Below are positions 24,209 to 35,422 of a DNA stretch of 64,000 nt, in pieces. How positions within the stretch are numbered: the stretch's first letter is position 1; every line of letters starts with the position of its first letter. Location: contig JAGTWJ010000003.1 in assembly GCA_020064725.1 (NCBI GenBank), forward strand, positions 2,356,001 through 2,420,000, in the 5' to 3' direction. The DNA comes from Drechslerella dactyloides. Lineage: Eukaryota; Ascomycota; Orbiliomycetes; Orbiliales; Orbiliaceae. A program made the position numbers and the translations under genes. The notes beneath the pieces were generated by a model. It was not told the DNA's origin and searched no databases. It was given only the letters and a program-made list of their open reading frames with translations.

Positions 24209-24902
24209 CTGTGTCTGTATGCATGTTGTATGTATAATGTACAAAAATTCCTGAGAATCATCCTGAATGAATGGGCTGCAAGGGGAGCCAGCGATCGAGC
24301 TGATTCGTCCTCTTGCGCGTCAGAAAGTGGCGATATGTGCGCTGAGGTTGCATGGAGAGATGTTTCTTGCGACACCCCCATCCACCTTGCGCAGCTAATC
24401 TTGCCCCTCGCCTTCGATTTTAAGCTTGATTCCTTCTGCCTTGCAAGCCTGTTTGACATATTGTACCACCTAAAAGATATGCAACATTCCTCGTCAGTGA
24501 CGGCGATAAAAACGGGGATCAAGGTCTATGGAATGCAGCATGCAATCTCGGAGGGCGGTGTTCTGGAGCAATAGAGATGTTCGCGTCTGGCTTCCTCGGC
24601 CCAAATCTCCAAGCATCCCCTTGCTCATGGTAATTTTGCGAGGTTTCCAGTAGATCAACCGCGACAGCTACGGAGTATTAACAGACGCCTCGTATTGCCC
24701 GTCGACGCCCCACTAATGCAGCTGCCCGGATCCCTGGACCATGGTGACAGCAGACGAGAAAGAAATGTGGAAATTTGCCCAGGAATGCCCCAGGAAGACA
24801 CAGCCAGTCGGTCCCCCCGGTCATCCACAAATCACGGGTGAGACAATATAACCAAAGGCTGAAGAGCAGCAAGCAAGCGGAAAAGGAAAAATATCATCCC
24901 CT

Positions 24903-25861
24903 TCAAGCAGTCCGAAACGAAACAGAAGCAAAGAGAAGGCAAGGGCGAGGCGAATATCCAGCTCCACTCACCTTGCGATCTGATGGTGCAAGCTCCCACC
25001 AGAACTTGTCATCATCATCCTTCTTTTCCTGCTCTGCGCCGGCTCTCAGCAGCTCCACCACCACGTCGCCATTTCCTTCGGCCATAGCGTGGTGCAGTGC
25101 CGTCTGGTTGGATATATCTGAGGTATTTATTGGAGAGTTGTGCTGCAATAGCAGTTTCGTTATCGGGACGGAGCCAATCGCGGCGGCGCGGTGGAGGGGT
25201 AGCTGCGAGCGGCGGTCGCGGATCCGGGCTGAAGCACCATTTGCGAGAAGCAGTTTCACGGTTTGCAGGTGATTCTTCGAGGTGGCAAAGTGCAATGCTG
25301 TCTAGGCGAATTTCGAGGTCAGATTGAATGCAAGTCGATCCGATTGGAGAATAAAGAAAACGAACCTGGCCGTTGTTATCTGTCGCGGTGGCGAGCGAAT
25401 GAGCGAGCCATTAGCAACTATAGAAACGGTATTTTATAATATCATATTACATGCGGATGTGTCTTCCGTACTTTTTTGATCCACATCAGCTCCTCTCTTG
25501 ATCAGCTTTTCGACAAGGGCGTCGTTCCCGGTACTCGCGGCGATGTGAAGTACCGTCCACCCGGAGCCGTCTGTCTCATCGATATCGAATCCTTTGACCA
25601 GTAGCAGTAGGTCCACTACCGCGTCGTGGGAGTTTGAAGCGGCCCAGTGTATAGGCAAACGGCCGTCGTCATCCTTCTTGAGGGCGTCCTTCGGATTCGA
25701 CGAGAGCAGGGATTCGACGAGCTGGGCTGATCGAGCTTGGTCAGCTGGGAGGCAAATTTGAACGAATCAGAGCGGTACATACTCTTGCCCTCCCCCGCTG
25801 CATCGTGCAAAGGGTACTTCGGCTCATCCTCAGCTAGAGTCGCTGGTGTCGCTGTCGACAT
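24903..25861 (-). CDS. NAS6: Nas6/gankyrin-type proteasome assembly chaperone
   Basis: Four exons fit: 25783-25861, 25472-25726, 25366-25379 (14-nt micro-exon encoding NNNGQ with its neighbours) and an exon from 25301 leftward. Spliced, they read through ankyrin repeats: RLPIHWAASNSHDAV, SGWTVLHIAASTGNDALVEK, QTALHFATSKNHLQTV, QLPLHRAAAIGSVPITKL and QTALHHAMAEGNGDVVVELL. The order and length (226 residues to the last conserved Lys) match Nas6/p28, which binds the Rpt3 C-domain during assembly of the 19S regulatory particle. The 3' end is unclear. A perfect GTGAGT donor follows codon 226 (exon end 24972), but I found no downstream exon with the usual conserved tail; without splicing the frame ends at 24903. 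Coordinates use the read-through end. Confidence 0.85.
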
Positions 25862-26131
25862 TATCGTTGACGTTGACAGATGGTGGGGTTTTGGTTTGTC
25901 GTTCAAGACGGGCAACCGAACGCGGTAGACACGAGAAGGTGCCAGCAGCTTACAAATAAATGGCCCGCCACTATACGCGAGGTACCGCGGGGTCTTCGCG
26001 CCCCGCCAGGTATCTCAGCGTCGATGGGGTATGTTGAAAAGAGGTAGATTATAGGATAGATACAGCGAGTAGCAAGCTTGGGTATCAAAGATGGTCACAC
26101 AATGGTGATCGCGGACAGCCGCTTATATAAA

Positions 26132-26625
26132 TCATCCAGCCCTGTTCAAGATCTTGTTCATGTGATCTGATGCGTTCGTGAAAGTCGTCTCCAGATAGTT
26201 CTGCTTCTTCTTGAGGCCTTTGATATCCTCTTCCAGGTCGTTTCTTTCGGTTTCCAGTCGCTTCTTGATCTTCGCAGGGTCTTCCTGAACGAACCTGCAG
26301 GCGCGATCACACATGTATCAGCATCTACATCCGCACACAGTCGGAATGGGAGGTAGACTGGACTGACATCTTTCCGACACCCTCGTAGACCTTTGTAGAC
26401 GACGGCAGCGAGTTGAGCTCGGCTTCCGTTAGCTGTAGCAGACGAGAATCCCGCTGCTTTGATGTGATCTGCGACTTGACCACCGCCAGCTGCTGCTGGG
26501 ACAGGATAGCCTGCGTCTCGATCTCTTGAAGGACCTGCGAACGGCTCGGTCAGTTACTCAGCCGGATGTAATGGGCGGAGGACGGGCAAGCGGACCTTCT
26601 GTAGGGCCTCGTTCGGTATCGACAT
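26132..26625 (-). CDS. PFD1: Prefoldin subunit 1
   Basis: Three exons (26596-26625, 26368-26534, 26132-26294) give 119 aa, a normal length. The start is MSIPNEALQK. The two coiled-coil helices flank the beta-hairpin region with the family mark VYEGVGKMFV, equivalent to MYEGVGRMF of animal PFDN1. The second helix begins KIKKRLETERNDLEEDIKGL. By family knowledge it is a beta-class subunit of the hexameric GimC/prefoldin complex, which passes nascent tubulin and actin to the CCT chaperonin in the cytosol. The first intron has an unusual GTCCGC donor but joins the exons in phase. Prefoldin subunit 5 and beta-tubulin also lie in this window. Confidence 0.93.
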
Positions 26626-27265
26626 CTTGAGCGGCTTTTGAGAGATGTTATCTTTTGAGGTTCGTCAGCTTGCGCTGGAGGTTCGGCCTCTGATAGCACG
26701 GCGTCAAAATGCAACGTCACGCAACGCAACTACCTCAATCCAACGCGAGGATGCATATGTGCCTTAGTATACAATATCTCAGGTTTCCTACGCCCAGGCG
26801 TTCGAATGTCTGCACAATCGGACACCTGCTGCATAATGTCGATATGGATGCTCTTCACACAGATCCATCGCTGCTCGAACGTCGAAACGACGTAAATCCG
26901 CACTGGTCTGACAGACAATATGCGACGGCTGATCTCGGTCCAAGGACGCTGAGAACCCAACTTGACGTATTCTCTGACTCGCTTCATCTCGGCTGTCTCT
27001 GCACTATCAGGATAATTTGCCTAATCGTCCTCCCAAACTCTTGATCTTTCATTACACAGTCCCGGTCAAACTGTCTACTAGGCCATCGCCTGTGGACCAC
27101 GACTCATCTTCGGTAACCTCTTTATCGCCCACCATTGTGACTGAGCGCCGATCATTACTAGCACCTAGATACATCCAACTGTCTCTCTTTGCCGACTGGC
27201 CTTCTGTGCGACTTTCGACAGCAGTCTTCCAGTAACGCTTCAAGCGCATCGCGGCTATCTTCACG
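26626..27265. other. Divergent promoter region PFD1 / orphan gene
   Basis: 640 bp between divergent starts. No coding or RNA feature is supported. Confidence 0.5.
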
Positions 27266-28123
27266 ATGGGCGAATACCTTGTCTCGAATTCCACCGGCCC
27301 CCAAATTCTCGGGTACAAGGTGATCCTAGTAAACACCCACCCGGCAGATGCAGCTTCTACAAACATCACGACCTCCCTCACCGGTACCTTTGACATCCTC
27401 TACCACCCGTTCGCGGACCGCTACCTCGCCGGCACGCTTGGGCAGCTCTGCAGCGCAATGGACGTCGCACCCCACATTGTCGAGGAGGCGCACCGTGAGA
27501 TTACCAAGATCCAGGCATCCGAGACCGACGCGCACGTCAAATGGGTGTTCGATCCACGGGTGTACATGCGGGACTCGAATTTTACCTTCTGCCTGCAAAA
27601 GGTGATCGATCCAGCTGTCGCGTTGACATCGCTGACGGACCCTGCCCACTACCGCCTCACTCCTCTCACTCCTCATCTGGGAACGGCGTCGGCACCACCC
27701 CTCGATCCAGATCTCTACCAGGCTGCCGCTACTGTGGGAGGTTGCTGCTGCGGCGGTGATATCAAGCAGGGAGGGTGTAGACGGCTGTCGTTCAAAACGC
27801 AAGAGACCATACATACCGACGATGAAATGGACGTGTCATCAGCAAGTGACGCCTCGAACCACCGAGACGTTTTCATCTCACGCAATAAATACACCGGCGA
27901 GACAGTCACAAGAGATGGAGAAGAGGATCGCTATTCCGCCCAGAGGACCATCAAAAAGGAATCGGGGTCAGCAGAGGCCGATGGTGGTACTTGGAGGTCT
28001 TTGACGAGGGACAGGAAGCGTGCGCGGATCGGCACCGATGGACTGGTGGCAGTCAAACCGGAATCGCACGATGGTAGCGGGCACGATTTTGTTGAAGGGC
28101 CGTTCGGGGAAACCGCAAACTGA
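27266..28123 (+). CDS. Orphan protein with a Cys-rich cluster
   Basis: Intronless, 285 aa, start ATG at 27266 in good context. The first 135 residues look globular (YKVILVNTHPADAAS, VKWVFDPRVYMRDSNF). A short Cys/Gly cluster follows (GGCCCGGDIKQGGC, near residues 157-170). The last 110 residues are charged and disordered, with a basic stretch (RDRKRARIG) that could serve as a nuclear localisation signal. I recognise no family. The length of the frame and its amino-acid make-up support a real gene. The Cys cluster might bind a metal, but this is only a guess. Confidence 0.68.
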   Translation: MGEYLVSNSTGPQILGYKVILVNTHPADAASTNITTSLTGTFDILYHPFADRYLAGTLGQLCSAMDVAPHIVEEAHREITKIQASETDAHVKWVFDPRVYMRDSNFTFCLQKVIDPAVALTSLTDPAHYRLTPLTPHLGTASAPPLDPDLYQAAATVGGCCCGGDIKQGGCRRLSFKTQETIHTDDEMDVSSASDASNHRDVFISRNKYTGETVTRDGEEDRYSAQRTIKKESGSAEADGGTWRSLTRDRKRARIGTDGLVAVKPESHDGSGHDFVEGPFGETAN

Positions 28124-28727
28124 TATTCATCCATACATTCATTCATTCATTCATTCGGATGTTCTTTCATCCATTGCGGATGTGCGTACGCATCGGCAGA
28201 TCGATCGTCGACGTACGTGACAAAGTTGGGCTTCGCAAACGGACATAAATGCCGGGGAAGCCACTGTCGTTTGAGCAACTAGATCGGGACTCTCGTTTCG
28301 CACTTGGGGTTTTCTTGAGCTCGCGTTCTTCTGTTTCTTTGAGGGATCATAGTTGACCGGAGAGTATACCTGAAGGGCGGCGTACGAATGTAGGCTTTTT
28401 CCACTACTGCCTCACGCCCATATACACCGTTATCGTGCTATCATTGCCTGATTAGTTGGGCTAGAAGGATAATTGATCTAAAAGTAGCGGCTGCCGTTTC
28501 TCACGATTACAACCAGGCCTCATCGCAAACACACTCGTACCCAGACCGTATCATTAGTACTGTGATATAATATACCGTTGTAGGTCTAATTATAATCAAT
28601 CGATCGCCTTGCCGACAGCTATACAACGATCCTGACGCTGGGAGAAACAACTGTACATTTAAACGTACAGATTTGTACAGCTAGATACCCAGGTGATCTC
28701 GTACAGCACCGGCTGCGTCAATCTGCC
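28124..28727. other. Convergent intergenic region
   Basis: 604 bp between converging genes. An ATTC microsatellite starts just after the stop of the orphan gene (about 28136-28156). Otherwise 3' flank sequence only. Confidence 0.5.
28136..28156. repeat. ATTC microsatellite
   Basis: Five tandem ATTC copies directly downstream of the orphan gene's stop codon. Seen directly. Confidence 0.9.
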
Positions 28728-31700
28728 TTAGGGAATCCACACCAGTAAACCGCCCTTATCGGCAGCCCTAACCCCGTCCGTCGCCGCGATCCTCAAGTTC
28801 TTATTATAGTACTTGTCCACGACCCGCAGCGTCGCCTTGATCCAATCGTGCCGTATCCGCGGGTATATCTTGAACTCCATCACGTGCCTGCTCAGCGGCA
28901 TGAGCTGCAAGGTAGGCTGCTTAGACCCTTCGAAGAGGAATGTCTCGTTAGGCTCCATACTCACGTTGAACGTGAGGACGTGCAGTGTGGGGTTCTCGAG
29001 CGTGTAGGTTAGTAACACGGAGTTGGTGTCCGATACGTATTCGGAAGCTTCTGCAGGTTTCGACGATTGTTAGCATCTTTGCTGGGAGGTGGAATAGTGA
29101 TAGGAGTAGACTTGCCAGCTAGCACACGGGGCTCGTTGCCGGGGATGAGTAATCGCGGGACGGCGAGCGGCGTTTCCACGAGGTTCCCGTCTGGGCGTTT
29201 CCATTTGATCCGGAGGTCCAGGTCGACGTCGGACGACCTTCGGTCTTCCAAAGCGTGTTTTGTCACCTCGAGCATGTAGATTATCTCCACTATCGAGTCC
29301 GCTTTGAGTTCTACAAACGACAAAGTTAAATACTATCGTATAGGCTTGTATTAAGAGAACGAGTAATACCTTGATCTTCCTCTTTAAAGTTGTCTGCTCG
29401 AGAAAGTTGACATGCAATACCGCCTTGAACGCTCGAGACGTCACAGCTGAAGCTACCGAGGATTAACGGCTGCTCCTCCATTAGCGACATCTGGCACTTG
29501 AACACCCATCGTTGCGATAGACCCTTCGAGACGTCATCGTGCGCCTCGTACTCCGCCTGGCTCTCCGACAGCCGGAAGAGGTTCAGCCACGGCTTTGGAT
29601 GCACGCTTGGCGAGAAGTCAAATTTGGTTCGGAACGGACGGCGGACGTGGAACGGCGGAAGCTTGATAGACTTGGAGATCTGGGTTTCGGGGTCGGATGT
29701 CAAGACGTATAGTGAGATCACTTCCAGTGAAACCTCGGCTTCCAGGATCGCCGATGGGATTGTGAACGACCGCTGCGTCTCTCCGGACGGAGCGATGCGG
29801 CCGAGTTCGTACGGTGTTTCTGGGTCGTCTTCTGTCGCTTCCATTGTGTCGGTGGCATCCCATGTAATCAATGGAACTGAGGAAACATTAGCACAACTTC
29901 GCAATATCAACCCGTGAGAGGGAAGCATACTCTCATCTGGATAGCCCAATATCCGGATCTTCATCCGCGCGTCCACCTCCTCATCCTCCTCGTTGACAAC
30001 ACCTAGACCGACTTTGATTGGCTCCCCAATGTAAACAGGATCGTCTAATCGAAGAATATTCACCATAAGTCGAGGGGGCCGCGGTAAGATCTTGAGATAC
30101 ATCGGTCTATGTGTCTTCAGCGGCACCTTTATGAGCCCTGCATCTGTCTGTCGCCAGAAATGCACCTTCTTAGTCTTCAGGAGCAGCGGGTTGTAGTCGT
30201 CGATATCGATCATTAGGTCAACATCGTAGCCATCGCCGCGGATCGTTAAGGTGATAGCTACTGCTCTGGCGTCACCGTGTTCTCGCAGCTGTGAACTCAG
30301 CTCCAAGATTTTGGTTTGGCCAGCATTCAGCGAGAGGTCCGCGGTACCCTCGATGAATGGCTTTTTGCCATCTTCGGGGGATACCTCCTTCAGGGATGTC
30401 TTCAAGTCCTGATAGTCTGCGGAACTCTCCGACGCTCTATGATGGATGATAATTGGCTTAAGGTACCCTTTGTATTCAACTGCAACCTCGCTGATTACTA
30501 AAGGCGAGGAATCGGGCCGCGCCAGCGAGGTGAGCACGAGTTGGGAAATGGCAGTTTCGCCAACTGACACTTCTGTGGCGAGGAATGCGTAGTTCGCTGA
30601 GATGACGGGGAGGATATCAGGAGCACGTAGAGCCAACGTAGTAACACCCTCGACACCACCCTCGATTTCGCGTAGGGAGCTTGCTATATCCAGCGGCTTG
30701 TTGCCTCCGGACAGAACTTTACTGTGCAGTTCGAGACTAGCAGCAACGACTGAAGATGCGTCCGGGATACGCAGTCCGCATTCTCGCACACGGGACAATG
30801 TCTCTTGCAGGACATCTGGGGTCCATCGGTCCGATCTGAATACTCGCAGGCTCTGTTTCAGACTATCCAGTGCGAGCTGCCAATTCTCTCTGGTCATTTC
30901 CAGACAGGCCATATCGTACAGCACTCGAGCTCTGAGTCTTGGTTGGCCTTTTTCTTGAAAAATTGTCGCGGCAGCGTTGAGGTAGCTGATGGTCGTTGAT
31001 GTATGATCCACCGCTTGCTCTTCTTCGGGCCCAGAAACAAGATACAGGTCAACCGGAGAGTCGGACTCTGGCAACCTATCAACTCTCCGTTTGTACAGCT
31101 TGGAATATGTGACAGCCATCAACCAATAGAATCCCGCATGATGTAAGTGTTCTATTGCTGATACCCTCTCATCGACTTTGATAGATCGGTCAATCGGTGC
31201 GTAGATTGCCGGGATATCTGTAGCCTTCTGGTCCGGCGTGAACATCCGGGATGCATGGACTATGGTTGCCATTATCGCGGCCCATCTAGTCTGCCATGCA
31301 GCCCAACCGTATGTGCTAGTTCCTGCACCCTTGCGGTCGAGAATGTCCGCCATTCGCCGCCTGTGGGACTCCCACCGCCGCGCCGCGAGCGTGCCGTTCT
31401 CAAAATACACGTAACACCTGATCATCCGCGCGGAGATGATATCAGCCAAGAGGCGGATATCGTTCCATCTTGGGCCCCAGTTGTTGGTCGTCTCAAATAC
31501 CTCTAACAGAGCCTCGTACGCGGTCTCATAGTGTCGGACTGCAACATCCATCTCGCCTCGAAACTCGCCAAACAGTGCCAACTTCATCTCGTACCGTACC
31601 GTCCAGCCGGTGTTGCTTAGTGTCTGGGACATCGAACTGGGCGGTACGGTTGCCGCCGGGACGGACGAGCGACTACGCTTCCTACGCGCGTGTTTCGACA

Positions 31701-32675
31701 GTTCCCGGTAGAATTCGATGGCTGACGGGGCTAGGGCCAGCTGTATGCTCTTAACCATCTGCTGCAGTTCAACACTTGATGCTCGGGCGGGGAGAAAGAA
31801 CAATGAGCTCTTCGTGTCGAGTCCTGTTAATCGGCGGACAAGCGCGAATCGATTCTCGAGGGACGGGGCTTCCAGCAGTGTTTTCTGGGCAATCAGGACA
31901 ACTGCAAATTTAATCTTTCGAGGATCGGAAGATAATATTTTCTTCATCTCGTTAATAGAATTTGCGAGTGCTCTATCGACAGCTTCTTCTTGGTCGCTTG
32001 GGACGACAGCGAATTCGTGGAAGGAGACGAAGGCGCATGGTTGGAGATATAGATGTTTTCGCAGCCATATGTGGCTGAAGACGCCATCAGGGTAGAGAGG
32101 CGAGTCCGGGGTGAGAGGCGATATGGGAGAATGTAAGGGTCGTCGCAGGAAGCCACTGCCGGTAGGCGTCCTGGGGGACATGAGCTCAGGCATCGGCGAG
32201 GAAGCACCCGAGTCCGAGAAGGGCGGATTTGCTTTCCGGGGTGGTAATCCGAAATTCTGCTCATCGAGTGGTAGCGTCCAGAGCTGTCAGCGATTTCCTC
32301 CGAACGCCCAATGTACGAATGTGACTGAAGTATATGGTTACAAACATCATTCGTTTACACTGGTGGTATTTGCGTGTGTGAGGAAGGAAAGAATACCCTT
32401 CCGACGGCAGCGACCCTGAACGCGGACGAATTCGGCGGCCTCCCTCCTCGTTTCACGGTCCCTCTCCATGATGCATCCGCGCTGCTCCTTATGAACCATT
32501 GTAGCAGGTCCTCGCCGACTTGTGAAGTCACCAGAGGCTCGTCGCAGCTTATCAGTGTCGCGTTCTCGAGGAGAGGATAGGGCGGGAGCGCGGTGTGCGA
32601 ATCTGGTTCGCCTAGACCGGCCACGATAAGTAGCGGTAAGGGGGTTGTGAAGTATTCCGGTGGATACGCCTCCAT
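28728..32675 (-). CDS. TRAPPC11: TRAPP complex subunit 11 (foie gras/gryzun)
   Basis: Five exons in coding order: 32397-32675, 29931-32256, 29370-29876, 29116-29310, 28728-29050; 1116 aa. The start MEAYPPEYF is typical of fungal homologues. The foie-gras domain occupies about residues 200-450 (ALFGEFRGEMDVAVRHYETA, WNDIRLLADIISARMIRCY). The C-terminal half is the beta-rich gryzun region and ends GLLVWIP, close to the conserved GVLVWV end. TRAPPC11 is a TRAPP III subunit acting in ER-to-Golgi and autophagy membrane traffic. Splice points are supported by phase. The last intron (29051-29115) fits best as a GC-AG intron with a G|GCAAGT donor. The 54-nt intron 29877-29930 is in frame with no stop, so it could be retained. 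It shares a 508-bp divergent promoter with RXT2. Confidence 0.92.
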
Positions 32676-33183
32676 GGCTGGCAGGACAGTCCTTTGGTAG
32701 CGATGCTATGTGGTTGACGGACCGCCTGGCTTGGAGGCAGCGTAGCTGGGACGGAGCTAGCTGTACGGGAAGGATATGGGCGTAAACGGAGCTGCTGGAG
32801 GTAGCGGTAGACATTAGCACGGTTATTCGGCAGCAGCAGTAGGGGCAGCATCCGAACTTACATTGTCGAATACGCCTGATCGCGTGATGAAGCCGAGGTA
32901 CCTGCGCGGAGAGCTTATCGGCGGCGGGCTGTTTTATATCGCAGGCGGAGGGCGGATGACGAGCGCTGGCTGCTGGCGTGGTTGCTGTGTTTGGGTCGGA
33001 GCTAAGAGAAGTAAAGACCGGCTGCCGGCTGCCTTTCTTTGGCCTGCAGGTGCCTCCGGAGCCCCTTCCAGCCTCCACAATCGACTTGCTCCCGCACTAC
33101 ACCACTCAGAACACCGGCTTTCGATGTCCCGACGCCCGGAATAGGATCGCGAGACCCCAGGCTTCCTTCCCGACACCGGCAAC
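32676..33183. promoter_or_regulatory. Bidirectional promoter region TRAPPC11/RXT2
   Basis: 508 bp separates the two divergent start codons. Both promoters and leaders must lie here. No clear TATA box; no coding region in it survives inspection. Confidence 0.6.
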
Positions 33184-34794
33184 ATGGCGCAGACCGCCGC
33201 TGAAAAGGCGACACTTCTTCAGATCATCGCGTGAGTGCAGGCGCGGCGGGCCCTTGGCGAAAATCTAGCCTGCTAATGACCTCGTCGTTCGCAGGGACTG
33301 CAAGGCGGCCGTGAAGCGACATGACGACTGTAAGGACGAGAGATTTGCGGCAGGAGCTCTCAGATGCCATTCTAACTCGTGTTATTCTAGCATCGGACTC
33401 GGACGAAGCGGATGTCGCATACGGTACAAATCGTGGGAACAAATTGAAGCGGAAGGCGCGACAGGTGCACGCGGGTACCCTCGACGAGCCGACTGGAAAG
33501 AAGCTCACGCCGGAGGTACCCCTCCATCTACCTGTTAAATCTCGCAACTGCAACGGCGGCTGATCGTGGAATGGACTACAGTTGATCGATTACAATGGAC
33601 GGCAACGGATGGTTCTCTATCGAAACACTACGAAGCGGGACGAGCTGGAGGACCGGCCGGCTCAGGCAGGCAGGAAGAGGAAGCAGAAGCAAGTTTCTAC
33701 AGGGGCAGATGAGGACAGTCCTTCCGAAGAGGATCCTTACGCCGGCATTCACCTCGAGAGTATGACGAACCCGTGTCCGCTCCCCCCCGCGCGATGGTCG
33801 CCGGTGTGCTAACTGAATGCTCCAAGCTCTTCTCGCGCCTGCTGTCGAGCCGAAGGATATACCGAACCACCCAGCTTTATCGATACCGTATAAATCACGG
33901 CACTTGACGGACCTGTGCGCACAAGCTCTGGATATAATATGCGCGGAGCACAAGCACCTTGTCACGATCAAGCGGTTGTTGACCCACTTCCTGGGCGACG
34001 ACCCGTGGGTCACCGGAGACAAGATGGAATCGACGGTGGTTCCAAGATATATACAAGAAGCGCAGAGGATGATTGACGAGCGGGAACGGTCGAAAGTAGT
34101 CGCGGAAGAGGGAGGACGGTCAACCGAGCCTCAGACGCAGTCCACCGTACCGGACAATGATATCGAGATGGTGGATAGCGAGAAGACGGGCGAGAATGCT
34201 GAAAAGGCGGCCAGGGCGCCTGCAAAGTCGCCAATACCCAAGATGGAGCACCCCTCACCGCCAGACGGCTTTCCGGAGACTGCCGCCGAGTCTTCCTCGT
34301 CGACGCAGAACCGGGCTGCTGGCACGACGGCTCAAAACCCGCCGGTTGATGTCGCGGACCCGAAATCCACGCAAGGAGCCAGCTCTGCTATCCCGGCGAC
34401 CTTGCCTGCTGGGGTCGACCCTTACGAGATTGTAAATTCAACATCCCCGTGGTTCTACCCGCCGGTGCGTGACGAAGAGGCCAGGAACTTTGGGCTGCCG
34501 GCGCAAGAAGCTGAGGAGACGCGACAGCTGTTGCTGTTGGCGGTACAGAAGGAGGAGGAGTTCATAAGGGGGTTGGAGCGAGTGCGGGCGATGCTGCTGA
34601 GAGCCGATCGGCGCAGGAAAGAAGTGTGGAACTGGTGCCGGGCGGATGGGGCGCCGGAGCTTAGTGATGGTGAAGATTACGTTGATCTTGAGTACTGGGG
34701 GCTGAAGGAAGGGGATCTGATCAAGGGCGTGGAGGATGAAGAGGAGGAAGATCCGAAGGGGAAGCGAACGGCGCGTACGAGTCGGCGAAATTAG
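33184..34794 (+). CDS. RXT2: Rxt2-like Rpd3L histone deacetylase subunit
   Basis: Five exons: 33184-33230, 33295-33329, 33391-33515, 33582-33759, 33827-34794; 450 aa. Hand splicing joins several separate frames in phase and restores the RXT2 N-terminal domain: KRHDDSSDSDEAD, NRGNKLKRKARQVHAG, LDEPTGKK, IHLETLLAPAV, IPNHPALSIPYKSRHLTDL, LLTHFLGDDPW. These marks are specific to the fungal RXT2 family, a subunit of the large Rpd3 histone deacetylase complex in the nucleus. The middle is Pro/Thr/Ser-rich and disordered. The C-terminal helical segment (EETRQLLLLAVQKEEEFIRG) is followed by an acidic tail and a basic end. It is transcribed divergently from TRAPPC11. Confidence 0.9.
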
Positions 34795-35422
34795 CTAGCT
34801 CCATCCATGCAGGGTTGGGATCTCTTGGAGTTTTTACTTTTCCATCTTGTCGTGTCGTTCATGTATCCGTCTTTTGGGAGCATCGCTCGAGGGGTTTCGC
34901 GGGGGGTGTACAGCGCGAGTTTTTGAGATATATCATCCGATTGGGCACCGGTCAGTTGAAATGCGCATGCATGTATGTACTGTAATCAATGCCATCCCAA
35001 GCTATCGATACAAAGATGCACCAATGCGCGGTAGATACTAGCACATCGAGAAAGACAAAGTACCGTGGGAGGTTCCCCTGAAAGAAGACACGCGGTGGCC
35101 AGGGAGGAGTGACCAGGAGTCGACTAGGCCCAAGCGGGCAAGCAGCTCTGCTGAGAAAATTTGCTGGGAGATAAACAGCAGAACGGAGAGCTGCAGCTTG
35201 TTGGCGTTCCCCACCTGCTCGCTGAAATTGGCACAGACTATTGCTATCACCTTTGCCTGCCAGCACCGCTCCCAGCTATTTATTTACGCTCCCATCGCAT
35301 CCTTCCTCCCTTTGCTCCCTCCTCTGCATACCCATCGCCATCTCCATCGCCATCTCCATCCATCCGCCAGCCCGCATACCACCGTCTACCGCTACCGTTC
35401 AAACACCGCCAATACCGCCATC
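34795..35422. other. Intergenic region with beta-tubulin promoter
   Basis: 628 bp. CATGCATG occurs at 34966-34973 in the RXT2 3' flank. The last 150 bp before the TUB2 start is strongly pyrimidine-rich with a repeated CATCGCCATCTC unit, typical of highly expressed fungal genes. Confidence 0.55.

Larger units (their letters stand above)
21997..24902. other. 2.9 kb intergenic region with a structured element
   Basis: The region lies between the converging homeobox and NAS6 genes. It carries two overlapping CATGCATG palindromes (23087-23098), T-rich 3' flank sequence of the homeobox gene, and the hairpin cluster annotated separately at 24045-24208. The short frames at 24130-24574 overlap on opposite strands and match no family. 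Confidence 0.5.
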
